Of a stretch of 64,000 nt of DNA, positions 38,701 through 49,987 are shown in pieces (the stretch's first letter is position 1; each line of letters starts with the position of its first letter). The translations under genes were made by a program, and so were the position numbers. The notes under the pieces are model-generated. The model did no database searches, was not told the origin of the DNA, and worked only from the letters and a program-made list of their open reading frames with translations. This stretch comes from Aphidius gifuensis (lineage: Eukaryota > Arthropoda > Insecta > Hymenoptera > Braconidae): NCBI RefSeq assembly GCF_014905175.1, contig NC_057790.1, forward strand, positions 19,122,469 through 19,186,468. The letters are read 5' to 3'.

Positions 38701-41700
38701 GATGAAAAAATGGAAACTGAAAAATGAAAAATGAAAAAATGAAAACTTAAAAATGAAAAAATAAAAACTGAAAAATGAAAAATGAAAAAATGAAAACTAA
38801 AAAATAAAAAAATGAAAACTAAAAAATGAAAAAATGAAAGATGAAAAAATGAAAAATGAAAACTAATTATTGAAAAAATAAAAAAATGAAAACTGAAAAA
38901 TGAAAAATGAAAAAATGAAAACTGAAAAATGAAAGAATGAAAATGAAAAAATGAAAAATGAAAAATGAAAAAATGAAAAATGAAAAAATGAAAACTGAAA
39001 AATGAAAAAATGAAAACTAAAAAATGAAAAAATGAAAACTAAAATATGAAAAAATGAAAATGAAAAAATGAAAAAATGAAAACTAAAAAATGAAAAAATG
39101 AAAAATGAAAAAATAAAAAATGAAAAAATGAAAAAATGAAAAAATGAAAAATGAAAAAATGAAAAATGAAAAAATGAAAAAATGAAAAAATGAAAACTAG
39201 AAAATGAAAAAATGAAAACTAAAAAATGAAAAAATGAAAACTAAAAAATGAAAAAATGAAAACTGAAAAATGAAAAAATGAAAAATGAAAAAATGAAAAC
39301 TAAAAAATGAAAAATGAAAAAATGAAAACTGAAAAATGAAAAAATGAAAACTAAAAAATGAAAAAATGAAAACTAAAAAATGAAAAATGAAAAAATGAAA
39401 AAATGAAAACTAAAAAATGAAAAAATGAAAACTAAAAAATGAAAAAATGAAAACTAAAAAATGAAAAATGAAAACTAAAAAATGAAAAAATGAAAACTAA
39501 AAACTAAAAAATGAAAAAATGAAAAATGAAAAAATGAAAAAATGAAAACTAGAAAATGAAAAAATGAAAACTAAAAAATGATAAAATGAAAACTAAAAAA
39601 TGAAAAATGAAAAAATGAAAAATGAAAAAATGAAAACTAAAAAATGATAAAATGAAAACTAAAAAATGAAAAATGAAAAAATGAAAAATGAAAAAATGAA
39701 AAAATGAAAAATGAAAAAATGAAAACTGAAAAATGAAAAATGAAAAAATGAAAACTGAAAAATGAAAAAATGAAAAATGAAAAAATGAAAAAATGAAAAA
39801 ATGAAAACTAAAAAATAAAAAAATGATAACTAAAAAATGATAAAATGAAAAATGAAAAAATGAAAAATGAAAAAATGAAAAAATGAAAAATGAAAAAATG
39901 AAAAATGAAAAAATGAAAAAATGAAAAATGAAAAAATGAAAAAATGAAAACTAAAAAATGAAAAAATGAAAACTAGAAAATGAAAAAATGAAAACTAAAA
40001 ACTAAAAAATGATAAAATGAAAAATGAAAAAATGAAAAAATGAAAAATGAAAACTAAAAATGAAAATGAAAATGAAAATGAAAAGAAAAATGAAAATGAA
40101 AATGAAAAATGAAACTAAAATGAAAAATGAAAACTGGAAAATGAAAAAATGAAAACTAAAAACTGAAATGATGAAAATGAAAATGAAAAAATGAAAATGA
40201 AAACTAAAAATGAAAAATGAAAACTAAAAATGATAAAATGAAAATGAGGAAAAATGAAAATGAAAATGAAAAATGAAAATGAAAAATGAAAAATGAAAAG
40301 AAAATGAAAAATGAAAAATGAAAAATGAAAATAAAAATAAGGAAAAATGAAAACTAAAAAATGAAAATGAAAACTAAAAACTAAAAATGATAAAATGAAA
40401 ATGAAAAATGAAAATGAAAATGAAAAAATGAAAACTGAAAAATGAAAAATGAAAACTAAAAATGAAAAATGAAAACTAAAATGAAAAAGATAAAACTAAA
40501 ATGAAAACTAAAAACTAAAAAATGAAAAAATGAAAAATGAAAAAATGAAAACTAAAAAATGAAAAAATGAAAACTAAAAAATGATAAAATGAAAACTAAA
40601 AAATGAAAAATGAAAAAATGAAAAATGAAAAAATGAAAACTAAAAAATGAAAAATGAAAAAATGAAAAATGAAAAAATGAAAAAATGAAAAAATGAAAAA
40701 ATGAAAACTAGAAAATGAAAAAATGAAAACTAAAAAATGAAAAAATGAAAACTAAAAAATGAAAAATGAAAACTAAAAAATGAAAAAATGAAAACTAAAA
40801 ACTAAAAAATGAAAAAATGAAAAATGAAAAAATGAAAAATGAAAAAATGAAAAAATGAAAAATGAAAAAATGAAAAACTAAAAAATGAAAAAATGAAAAC
40901 TAAAAAATGAAAAAATGAAAAAATGAAAAAATGAAAAAATGAAAAAATGAAAAATGAAAAAATGAAAAAATGAAAACTAAAAAATGAAAAAATGAAAACT
41001 AGAAAATGAAAAAATGAAAACTAAAAAATGAAAAAATGAAAACTAAAAAATGAAAAATGAAAAAATGAAAAAATGAAAACTAAAAAATGAAAAAATGAAA
41101 ACTAAAAAATGAAAAATGAAAAAATGAAAAAATGAAAACTGAAAAATGAAAAATGAAAAAATGAAAACTAAAAAATGAAAAAATGAAAACTAGAAAATGA
41201 AAAAATGAAAACTAAAAACTAAAAAATGATAAAATGAAAAATGAAAAAATGAAAAAATGGAAAAATGAAAAAATGAAAAAATGAAAACTAGAAAATGAAA
41301 AAATGAAAACTAGAAAATGAAAAAATGAAAACTAAAAAATGAAAAAATGAAAACTAAAAAATGAAAAATGAAAACTAAAAACTAAAAAATGAAAAAATGA
41401 AAAATGAAAAAATGAAAAAATGAAAACTAAAAAATAAAAAAATGATAACTAAAAAATGATAAAATGAAAAATGAAAAAATGAAAAATGAAAAAATGAAAA
41501 AATGAAAAATGAAAAAATGAAAAAATGAAAACTAAAAAATGAAAAAATGAAAACTAGAAAATGAAAAAATGAAAACTAAAAAATGAAAAAATGAAAACTA
41601 AAAAATGAAAAATGAAAAAATGAAAAAATGAAAACTAAAAAATGAAAAAATGAAAACTAGAAAATGAAAAAATGAAAACTAAAAAATGAAAAAATGAAAA

Positions 41701-44700
41701 CTAAAAAATGAAAAATGAAAACTAAAAAATGAAAAAATGAAAACTAAAAACTAAAAAATGAAAAAATGAAAAATGAAAAAATGAAAACTAAAAACTAAAA
41801 AATGAAAAAATGAAAAATGAAAAAATGAAAAATGAAAAAATGAAAAAATGAAAAATGAAAAACTAAAAAATGAAAAATAAAGAAACTAAAAATGAATGAA
41901 AACTAAAAATGCTAAAAATGAAAATGAAAATGGAAAATGAAAAATGAAAAGTTAAAATGAAAAATGATGAAAAAATGAAATGATGAAAAAATGAAAAATG
42001 AATGAAAATGAAAATGAAAATGAAAAAAAAATGAAAATGAAAAAGATGATGAAAATGAAAACTAAAAATGAAAATGAAAACTAAAATGAAATGAAAAATA
42101 AAACTGAAAAATAAAAAAATGAAACTAAAAATGAAAAATGAAAAGGAAAATGAAAAATGAAAACTAGAAAATGAAAAAATGAAAACTAAAAACTAAAAAA
42201 TGATAAAATGAAAACTAAAAAATGAAAAATGAAAAAATGAAAAATGAAAACTAAAAAATGAAAACTAGAAAATGAAAAAATGAAAACTAAAAAATGAAAA
42301 AATGAAAACTAAAAAATGAAAAAATGAAAACTAAAAAATGAAAAAATGAAAACTAAAAAATGAAAAAATGAAAAAATGAAAACTGAAAAATGAAAAAATG
42401 AAAACTAAAAAATGAAAAAATGAAAACTAAAAAATGAAAAATGAAAAAATGAAAACTAAAAAATGAAAAAAAGAAAAAAAAAAAAAAAAAAAATGAAAAA
42501 ATGAAAACTAAAAAATGAAAAAATGAAAACTAGAAAATGAAAAAATGAAAACTAAAAAATGAAAAAATGAAAACTAAAAAATGAAAAATGAAAACTAAAA
42601 AATGAAAAAATGAAAACTAAAAAATGAAAAATGAAAACTAAAAAATGAAAAAATGAAAACTAAAAACTAAAAAATGAAAAAATGAAAAATGAAAAAATGA
42701 AAAAATGAAAAATGAAAAAATGAAAACTGAAAAATGAAAAAATGAAAACTAAAAAATGAAAAAATGAAAACTAAAAAATGAAAAAATGAAAACTAAAAAA
42801 TGAAAAATGAAAACTGAAAAATGAAAAAATGAAAAAATGAAAAAATGAAAAAATGAAAAAATGAAAAAATGAAAAAATGAAAACTAAAAAATGAAAAAAT
42901 GAAAACTAAAAAATGAAAAAATAAAAACTAAAAAATGATAAAATGAAAACTAAAAAATGAAAAATGAAAAAATGAAAAATGAAAAAATATAAAAATGAAA
43001 AATGAAAAAATGAAAAAATGAAAACTAAAAAATGATAAAATGAAAACTAAAAAATGAAAAATGAAAAAATGAAAAATGAAAAAATGAAAACTAAAAAATG
43101 ATAAAATGAAAACTAAAAAATGAAAAATGAAAAAATGAAAAATGAAAAAATGAAAACTGAAAAATGAAAAAATGAAAAAATGAAAAATGAAAAAATGAAA
43201 AAATGAAAACTAAAAAATGAAAAAATGAAAACTAAAAAATGAAAAAATGAAAACTAAAAAATGAAAAATGAAAAAATGAAAAATGAAAAAATGAAAAAAT
43301 GAAAAATGAAAAAATGAAAAATGAAAAAATGAAAAAATGAAAAATGAAAAAATGAAAAAATGAAAAATGAAAAATGAAAAAATGAAAACTAAAAAATGAA
43401 AAAATGAAAACTAAAAAATGAAAAAATGAAAACTAAAAAATGAAAAAATGAAAACTAAAAAATGAAAAATGAAAACTAAAAAATGAAAAAATGAAAACTA
43501 GAAAATGAAAAAATGAAAACTAAAAAATGAAAAAATGAAAAATGAAAACTAAAAAATGAAAAAATGAAAACTAAAAAATGAAAAAATGAAAAATGAAAAA
43601 ATGAAAAAATGAAAAATGAAAAAATGAAAAATGAAAACTAAAAAATGAAAAATGAAAACTAAAAAATGAAAAAATGAAAAATAAAAACTAGAAAATGAAA
43701 AAATGAAAACTAAAAACTAAAAAATGATAAAATGAAAAATGAAAAAATGAAAAAATGGAAAAATGAAAAAATGAAAAAATGAAAACTAGAAAATGAAAAA
43801 ATGAAAACTAAAAAATGAAAAAATGAAAAATGAAAACTAAAAAATGAAAAAATGAAAACTAAAAAATGAAAAAATGAAAAATGAAAAAATGAAAAAATGA
43901 AAAATGAAAAAATGAAAAAAAGAAAACTAGAAAATGAAAAAATGAAAACTAAAAAATGAAAAAATGAAAACTAAAAAATGAAAAATGAAAACTAAAAAAT
44001 GAAAAAATGAAAACTAGAAAATGAAAAAATGAAAACTAAAAAATGAAAAAATGAAAACTAAAAAATGAAAAATGAAAACTAAAAAATGAAAAAATGAAAA
44101 ATGAAAAAAAGAAAAAATGAAAAATGAAAAAATGAAAAAATGAAAACTAGAAAATGAAAACTAAAAAATGATAAAATGAAAACTAAAAAATGATAAAATG
44201 AAAACTAAAAAATGAAAAATGAAAAAATGAAAAATGAAAAAATGAAAACTAAAAAATGAAAAAATGAAAACTAAAAAATGAAAAAATGAAAAATGAAAAA
44301 ATGAAAAAATGAAAAATGAAAAAATGAAAAAATGAAAAATGAAAAAATGAAAAAATGAAAACTAAAAAATGAAAAAATGAAAACTAGAAAATGAAAAAAT
44401 GAAAACTAAAAAATGAAAAAATGAAAACTAAAAACTAAAAAATGAAAAAATGAAAAAATGAAAAAATGAAAACTAGAAAATGAAAAAATGAAAACTAAAA
44501 AATGAAAAAATGAAAAATGAAAACTAAAAAATGAAAAAATGAAAACTAAAAAATGAAAAAATGAAAAATGAAAAAATGAAAAAATGAAAAATGAAAAAAT
44601 GAAAAAATGAAAAATGAAAACTAAAAAAATGAAAAATGAAATGAAAATGAAAAAATGAAAACTAAAAAAATGAAAAATGAAAACTAAAAAATGAAAAAAT

Positions 44701-46702
44701 GAAAACTAGAAAATGAAAAAATGAAAACTCAAAAATGAAAAAATGAAAAATGAAAACTAAAAAATGAAAAAATGAAAACTAGAAAATGAAAAGATGAAAA
44801 GAAAATGAAAAATGGAAAAATGAAAACTAAAAAATGGAAAATGAAAACTAGAAAGTGAAAAATGAAAACTAAAAATGAAAAATGAAAACTAAAAATGAAA
44901 ATGAAAAATGAAAATGAAAATGAAAAAAACTAAAAATGATAAAATGAAAACTAAAATGAAAATGAAAATGAAAAATGAAAATGAAAAATGAAAATGAAAA
45001 TGAAAAATGAAAACTGAAAAATGAAAAAATGAAAACTGAAAAATGAAAAAATGAAAACTGAAAAATGAAAAATGAAAAAATGAAAAAATGAAAACTGAAA
45101 AATGAAAAAATGAAAACTAAAAAATGAAAAAATGAAAACTAAAAAATGAAAAATGAAAAAATGAAAAAATGAAAAATGAAAAAATGAAAAAATGAAAACT
45201 AAAAAATGAAAAGTGAAAAAATGAAAAAATGAAAACTAAAAAATGAAAAATGAAAAAATGAAAAAATGAAAAAATGAAAAATGAAAAAATGAAAAAATGA
45301 AAACTAAAAAATGAAAAAATGAAAACTAGAAAATGAAAAAATGAAAACTAAAAAATGAAAAAATGAAAACTAAAAAATGAAAAATGAAAACTAGAAAATG
45401 AAAAAATGAAAACTAAAAACTAAAAAATGATAAAATGAAAAATGAAAAAATGAAAAAATGAAAAAATGAAAAAATGAAAACTAAAAAATGAAAAAATGAA
45501 AACTAAAAAATGAAAAAATGAAAAAATGAAAAAATGAAAACTAAAAAATGAAAAAATGAAAACTGAAAAATGAAAAATGAAAAAATGAAAACTGAAAAAT
45601 GAAAAAATGAAAACTAAAAAATGAAAAAATGAAAACTAGAAAATGAAAAAATGAAAACTAAAAAATGAAAAAATGAAAACTAAAAAATGAAAAATGAAAA
45701 CTAAAAAATGAAAAAATGAAAACTAAAAACTAAAAAATGAAAAAATGAAAACTAAAAAATGAAAAAATGAAAAAATGAAAACTAAAAAATGAAAAAATGA
45801 AAACTGAAAAATGAAAAATGAAAAAATGAAAACTAAAAAATGAAAAAATGAAAACTAAAAAATGAAAAAATGAAAACTAAAAAATGAAAAAATGAAAACT
45901 AAAAAATGAAAAATGAAAACTAAAAAATGAAAAAATGAAAACTAGAAAATGAAGAATGAAAACTAAAAAATGAAAAAATGAAAACTAAAAACTAAAAAAT
46001 GAAAAAATGAAAAATGAAAAAATGAAAAAATGAAAAATGAAAAAATGAAAACTGAAAAATGAAAAAATGAAAACTAAAAAATGAAAAAATGAAAACTAAA
46101 AAATGATAAAATGAAAACTAAAAAATGAAAAATGAAAAAATGAAAAATGAAAAAATGAAAAATGAAAAAATGAAAAAATGAAAAATGAAAAATGAAAAAA
46201 TGAAAACTGAAAAATGAAAAATGAAAAACTAAAAAATGAAAAATGAAAAACTAAAAAATGAAAAAATGAAAACTAAAAAATGAAAAACTAAAAAATGAAA
46301 AATGAAAAACTAAAAAATGAAAAAATGAAAAAATGAAAAAATGAAAACTAAAAAATGAAAAAATGAAAACTAAAAAATGAAAAATGAAAACTAAAAAATG
46401 AAAAAATGAAAACTAAAAACTAAAAAATGATAAAATGAAAACTAAAAAATGAAAAATGAAAAAATGAAAAATGAAAAAATGAAAAAATGAAAAATGAAAA
46501 AATGAAAAAATGAAAAATGAAAAAATGAAAACTAAAAAATGAAAAAATGAAAACTAAAAAATGAAAAAATGAAAACTAAAAAATGAAAAAATGAAAACTA
46601 AAAAATGAAAAATGAAAACTAAAAAATGAAAAAATGAAAACTAAAAAATGAAAAAATGAAAACTAAAAAATGAAAAATGAAAACTAAAAAATGAAAAAAA
46701 AA

Positions 46703-46759
<57 letters not shown>

Positions 46760-48060
46760 AAAAAAGAAAAAATGAAAAAATGAAAAAATGAAAAATGAAA
46801 AAATGAAAAAATAAAAAATGAAAAAATGAAAACTAGAAAATGAAAAATGAAAACTAAAATGAAAAAATGAAAACTAAAAATGAAAATGAAAACTAAAATG
46901 AAAAATGAAAACTAAGGAAAAATGAAAAATGAAAATGAAATGGAAAATGAAAAGATGAAATGAAAGACTGAAAATGAAAAAATGAAAACTAAAAAATGAA
47001 AAAATGAAAACTAAAAAATGAAAAATGAAAACTAAAAAATGAAAAAATGAAAACTAAAAACTAAAAAATGAAAAAATGAAAACTAGAAAATGAAAGAATG
47101 AAAACTAAAAAATGAAAAAATGAAAACTAAAAAATGAAAAATGAAAAAATGAAAAATGAAAAAATGAAAACTAAAAAATGATAAAATGAAAACTAAAAAA
47201 TGAAAAATGAAAAAATGAAAAATGAAAAAATGAAAAAATGAAAAATGAAAAAATGAAAAAATGAAAACTAAAAAATGAAAAAATGAAAATTAGAAAATTA
47301 AAAAAATCAAAACTAAAAAATGAAAAAATGAAAACTAAAAAATGAAAAATGAAAACTAAAAAATAAAAACTAAAAACTAAAAAATGAAAAAATGAAAAAT
47401 GAAAAAATGAAAAAATGAAAAATGAAAAAATGAAAAAATGAAAACTGAAAAATGAAAACTAAAAACTAAAAAATGATAAAATGAAAACTAAAAAATGAAA
47501 AATGAAAAAATGAAAAATGAAAAAATGAAAAAATGAAAAATGAAAAAATGAAAAAATGAAAACTAAAAAATGAAAAAATGAAAACTAGAAAATGAAAAAA
47601 TGAAAACTAAAAACTAAAAAATGAAAAAATGAAAAAATGAAAACTAAAAAATGATAAAATGAAAACTAAAAAATGAAAAATGAAAAAATGAAAAATGAAA
47701 AAATGAAAAAATGAAAAATGAAAAAATGAAAAAATGAAAACTAAAAAATGAAAAAATGAAAACTAAAAAATGAAAAAATGAAAAAATGAAAAAATGAAAG
47801 CTGAAAAATGAAAAAATGAAAACTGAAAAATGAAAAATGAAAAAATGGAAACTGAAAAATGAAAAAATGAAAACTAAAAAATGAAAAATGAAAAAATGAA
47901 AAAATGAAAAATGAAAAAATGAAAAATGAAAGCTGAAAAATGAAAAAATGAAAACTAAAAAATGAAAAATGAAAAAATGAAAAATGAAAAAATGAAAAAT
48001 GAAAGCTGAAAAATGAAAAAATGAAAAAATGAAAAAATAAAAAATGAAAAATTAAAAATG
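38700..48060. repeat. Giant (GAAAAAT)n-type satellite array, ~9.4 kb
   Basis: Built almost entirely from three short words: GAAAAAT (7), GAAAAAAT (8) and GAAAACTAAAAAAT (14). The 8+14 combination gives a frequent 22-bp compound unit. The plus strand is mostly A with G and T and almost no C, which appears only in the CT of the 14-mer. Four patches drift to shorter GAAAAT-type units (about 40045-40500, 41875-42165, 44630-45010 and 46845-46980). Two poly-A runs interrupt it (about 42468-42492 and 46690-46765). Minus-strand frames encode only Phe/His/Ile/Ser repeats, so there is no gene. Confidence 0.95.
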
Positions 48061-48160
48061 AAATTTTAAATTTAAAATTTAGAATACAAAATACAAAATA
48101 ACTCCTTGCCTCTCCTATGTTCCTGTTAATATTTTCAGAATTTTCCATATAAAATTTCAC

Positions 48161-48560
48161 CCAAGTAACTTTTTAATTTTTTTAGGTTTTTGAGTTTTTT
48201 AGGTTTTTCAGGTTTTAGGTTTTTTTAAAAGTGTTTTTAGGTTCTAAGGTTTTAGGTTTTTCAGGTTTTTAGTTTTTCAGTGTTTTTAAGTTCTAAGGTT
48301 TAAGGTTTTTGAGGTTTTTAGTTTTTCAGGCTTTTAGGTTTTAGGTTTTTTAGGTTTTTAGGTTTTTTTTTAGTTTTTTTAGTTTTAAGGTTAAGTAACT
48401 TTTTAGGTTTTTAGGTTTTATAGTTTTGAGGTTTTTGGGTTTCGAACCTGAAGTCTCTGGTTTTTTTAAACTTAATAATAATAAAAAAAACTCAAAAAAA
48501 ACTTAAAAAAACGTAGAAAAACCTAAAAAACCTAAAAAAAAAACCTAAAAAACCTAAAAC
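48161..48560. repeat. T/G-rich block, copy 2, right flank of giant array
   Basis: Direct, near-identical copy of 37951-38330, starting with the same CCAAGTAACTTTTTAATTTT. It is followed by AACCTAAAAA-type units. A shortened copy of its tail recurs at 49068-49183 (AAAACCTAAAAACCCAAGTA, then TTAAGAGGTATTTTGTC). Confidence 0.9.
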
Positions 48561-48699
48561 CTAAAAACCCAAGTAACTTAAGAGGTATTTTGTCTTAAGC
48601 AACATTTTAAATTTTAAATTTAGAATTTTATTTAGAAAAAAAATATAGGATACGCAAGGAGGTGTCTTTTGAATTTTAAATTTAAAATTTTATATAGAA

Positions 48700-49070
48700 A
48701 AAATAGAGAATATGAACAGGAACATTAACAGAAATATTAACAGGAACATAGGATAGGCAAGGAGGTATTTTTTCGGAGTTGATGAAACTATGAAAAAATA
48801 AGAAGAAGTAGTGGTCTAGTGGTCAAGGCGTTTGAAGAAGATGAAAAAATGAAAACTGAAAAATGAAAAAATGAAAAAATGAAAACTGAAAAATGAAAAA
48901 TGAAAAAATGAAAACTGAAAAATGAAAAAATGAAAACTAAAAAATGAAAAATGAAAAAATGAAAAAATGAAAAAATGAAAAATGAAAAAATGAAAAATGA
49001 AAGCTGAAAAATGAAAAAATGAAAACTAAAAAATGAAAAAATGAAAAATGAAAAAATGAAAAATGAAAAA
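48700..49070. repeat. Junction block B, copy 2, plus short GAAAAAT array
   Basis: Repeats the junction at 38570-38720: AACAGGAACATAGGATAGG, GGAGGTATTTTTTCGG, the tRNA fragment GGTCTAGTGGTCAAGGC (48813-48829) and TTTGAAGAAGATGAAAAAAT. It then runs into about 230 bp of GAAAAAT array. The block A-block B-array module therefore occurs twice, once huge and once short. Confidence 0.85.
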
Positions 49071-49185
49071 ACTCAAAAAAAACTAAAAAAAACCTAGAAA
49101 AACCTAAAAAACCTAAAAAAAAACCTAAAAAACCTAAAACCTAAAAACCCAAGTAACTTAAGAGGTATTTTGTCTTAAGCAACAT

Positions 49186-49280
49186 TATTGAAAATTATTT
49201 TTCGTTTTAAATTTAAATAAAAAATGAACAAAAAATGAATTGACGCATAGAAGGACGTCGGAGTTAACTTGATGAAACTT
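49186..49280 (+). repeat. Right arm of ~100-bp inverted repeat
   Basis: Inverted counterpart of 37541-37637. Its 3' part (GAATTGACGCATAGAAGGAC onward) also serves as the 5' flank of the tRNA-like gene and is repeated directly at 49405-49488. Confidence 0.85.
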
Positions 49281-49293
49281 AGAAAAGATAAGA

Positions 49294-49365
49294 AGCCCTG
49301 TGGTCTAGTGGTCAAGGCGTTTGCCCGGAAAGCAAAAGACCCGGGTTCGATTCCCGGCGGGGGAA
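49294..49365 (+). tRNA. tRNA-like gene, predicted anticodon GGA, probably degenerate
   Basis: Folds as a tRNA. D stem is GTCT/AGGC. Anticodon stem is TTTGC/GCAAA (perfect). Variable loop is AGAC. T arm CCGGG-TTCGATT-CCCGG is perfect and includes the box B consensus GGTTCGATTCC. The box A region TGGTCTAGTGG is also good. Two faults: the anticodon loop is CCGGAAA, so position 33 is C instead of the nearly invariant U, and the first two acceptor pairs (A-A, G-G) are mismatched. The anticodon at the standard position would be GGA (Ser), but the body lacks a long variable arm and looks more like Gly or Glu tRNA. It may be a pseudogene or the head of a tRNA-derived repeat. Confidence 0.6.
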
Positions 49366-49404
49366 CTTCGTTATTTTTTCTAAGTTTCTGGTTTTTTTTT
49401 TTCA

Positions 49405-49489
49405 AAAAATGAATTGACGCATAGAAGGACGTCGGAGTTAACTTGATGAAACTTAGAAAAGATAAGAAGCCCTGTGGTCTAGTGGTCAA
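49405..49489 (+). repeat. Direct copy of tRNA 5' flank plus truncated tRNA
   Basis: About 84 bp identical by eye to 49231-49314: the flank ending GATAAGAAGCCCTG and the tRNA 5' part GGTCTAGTGGTCAA. It then breaks off in the D loop into unrelated sequence. The two copies are 174 bp apart. It is a truncated tRNA copy. Confidence 0.85.
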
Positions 49490-49987
49490 CTTCTTCGGCG
49501 TGTTGTTGTAATTGTCATTTCGGCAATTGAAAAATCGTTTACTACCGCCTCTCACTCGCTGAGACACATTTAAACAAATTTTTTTCATTCATTTATTATA
49601 TAACTAGAAAAAAAAATATTTAGAATCAATAATTAATAGAGATACAATTTTAAAAAAAATGGATTTTTATCGACATTTAAAGTGCTCGAAACTGTATTAG
49701 AATAAATGTCAAAGCGCTCGAATTGTATAAACTTATATTTGTTCCGAATTACAAATGTCGCGAATTGTAAATTTGTAAAAATCGAAGTGGGGAAAATAGC
49801 CGCGTGCCCAATTTATTGGCAATAAAAATATAATAATAAATTAACACAACGTTAAATAATTTTTTAAATTTCGAATTAAATTTTGTTTGCAAAAAAAAAA
49901 AACAAAGATATTCATTTGTTTTAATTGACTACATAAATTTACCTGGCTGTTTACCAAAAAAAAATTAATAACCAAACTCGATGACTC
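49490..49987. other. Region upstream of RSPH9
   Basis: A moderately complex stretch at 49490-49570 and 49650-49810, containing paired AAATGTC/GACATTT segments, lies between the repeat island and the RSPH9 start. It is probably the promoter and 5' UTR. No ORF of interest. Confidence 0.45.

Noticed and set aside
34513..48060. Possible CRISPR-like array of regular repeats
   Set aside because: No unique spacers between conserved repeats; these are plain tandem satellites in a eukaryotic genome.
47741..48160. 139-codon minus-strand Phe/His/Ser/Ile-repeat ORF
   Set aside because: It is the translation of the GAAAAAT satellite complement; no start context, domain or splice evidence.
49175..49588. 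137-codon minus-strand ORF containing PPPGIEPGSFAFRANALTTR
   Set aside because: This is antisense translation of the tRNA-like gene and its direct repeat. Such peptides are a known annotation artefact of tRNA sequences.
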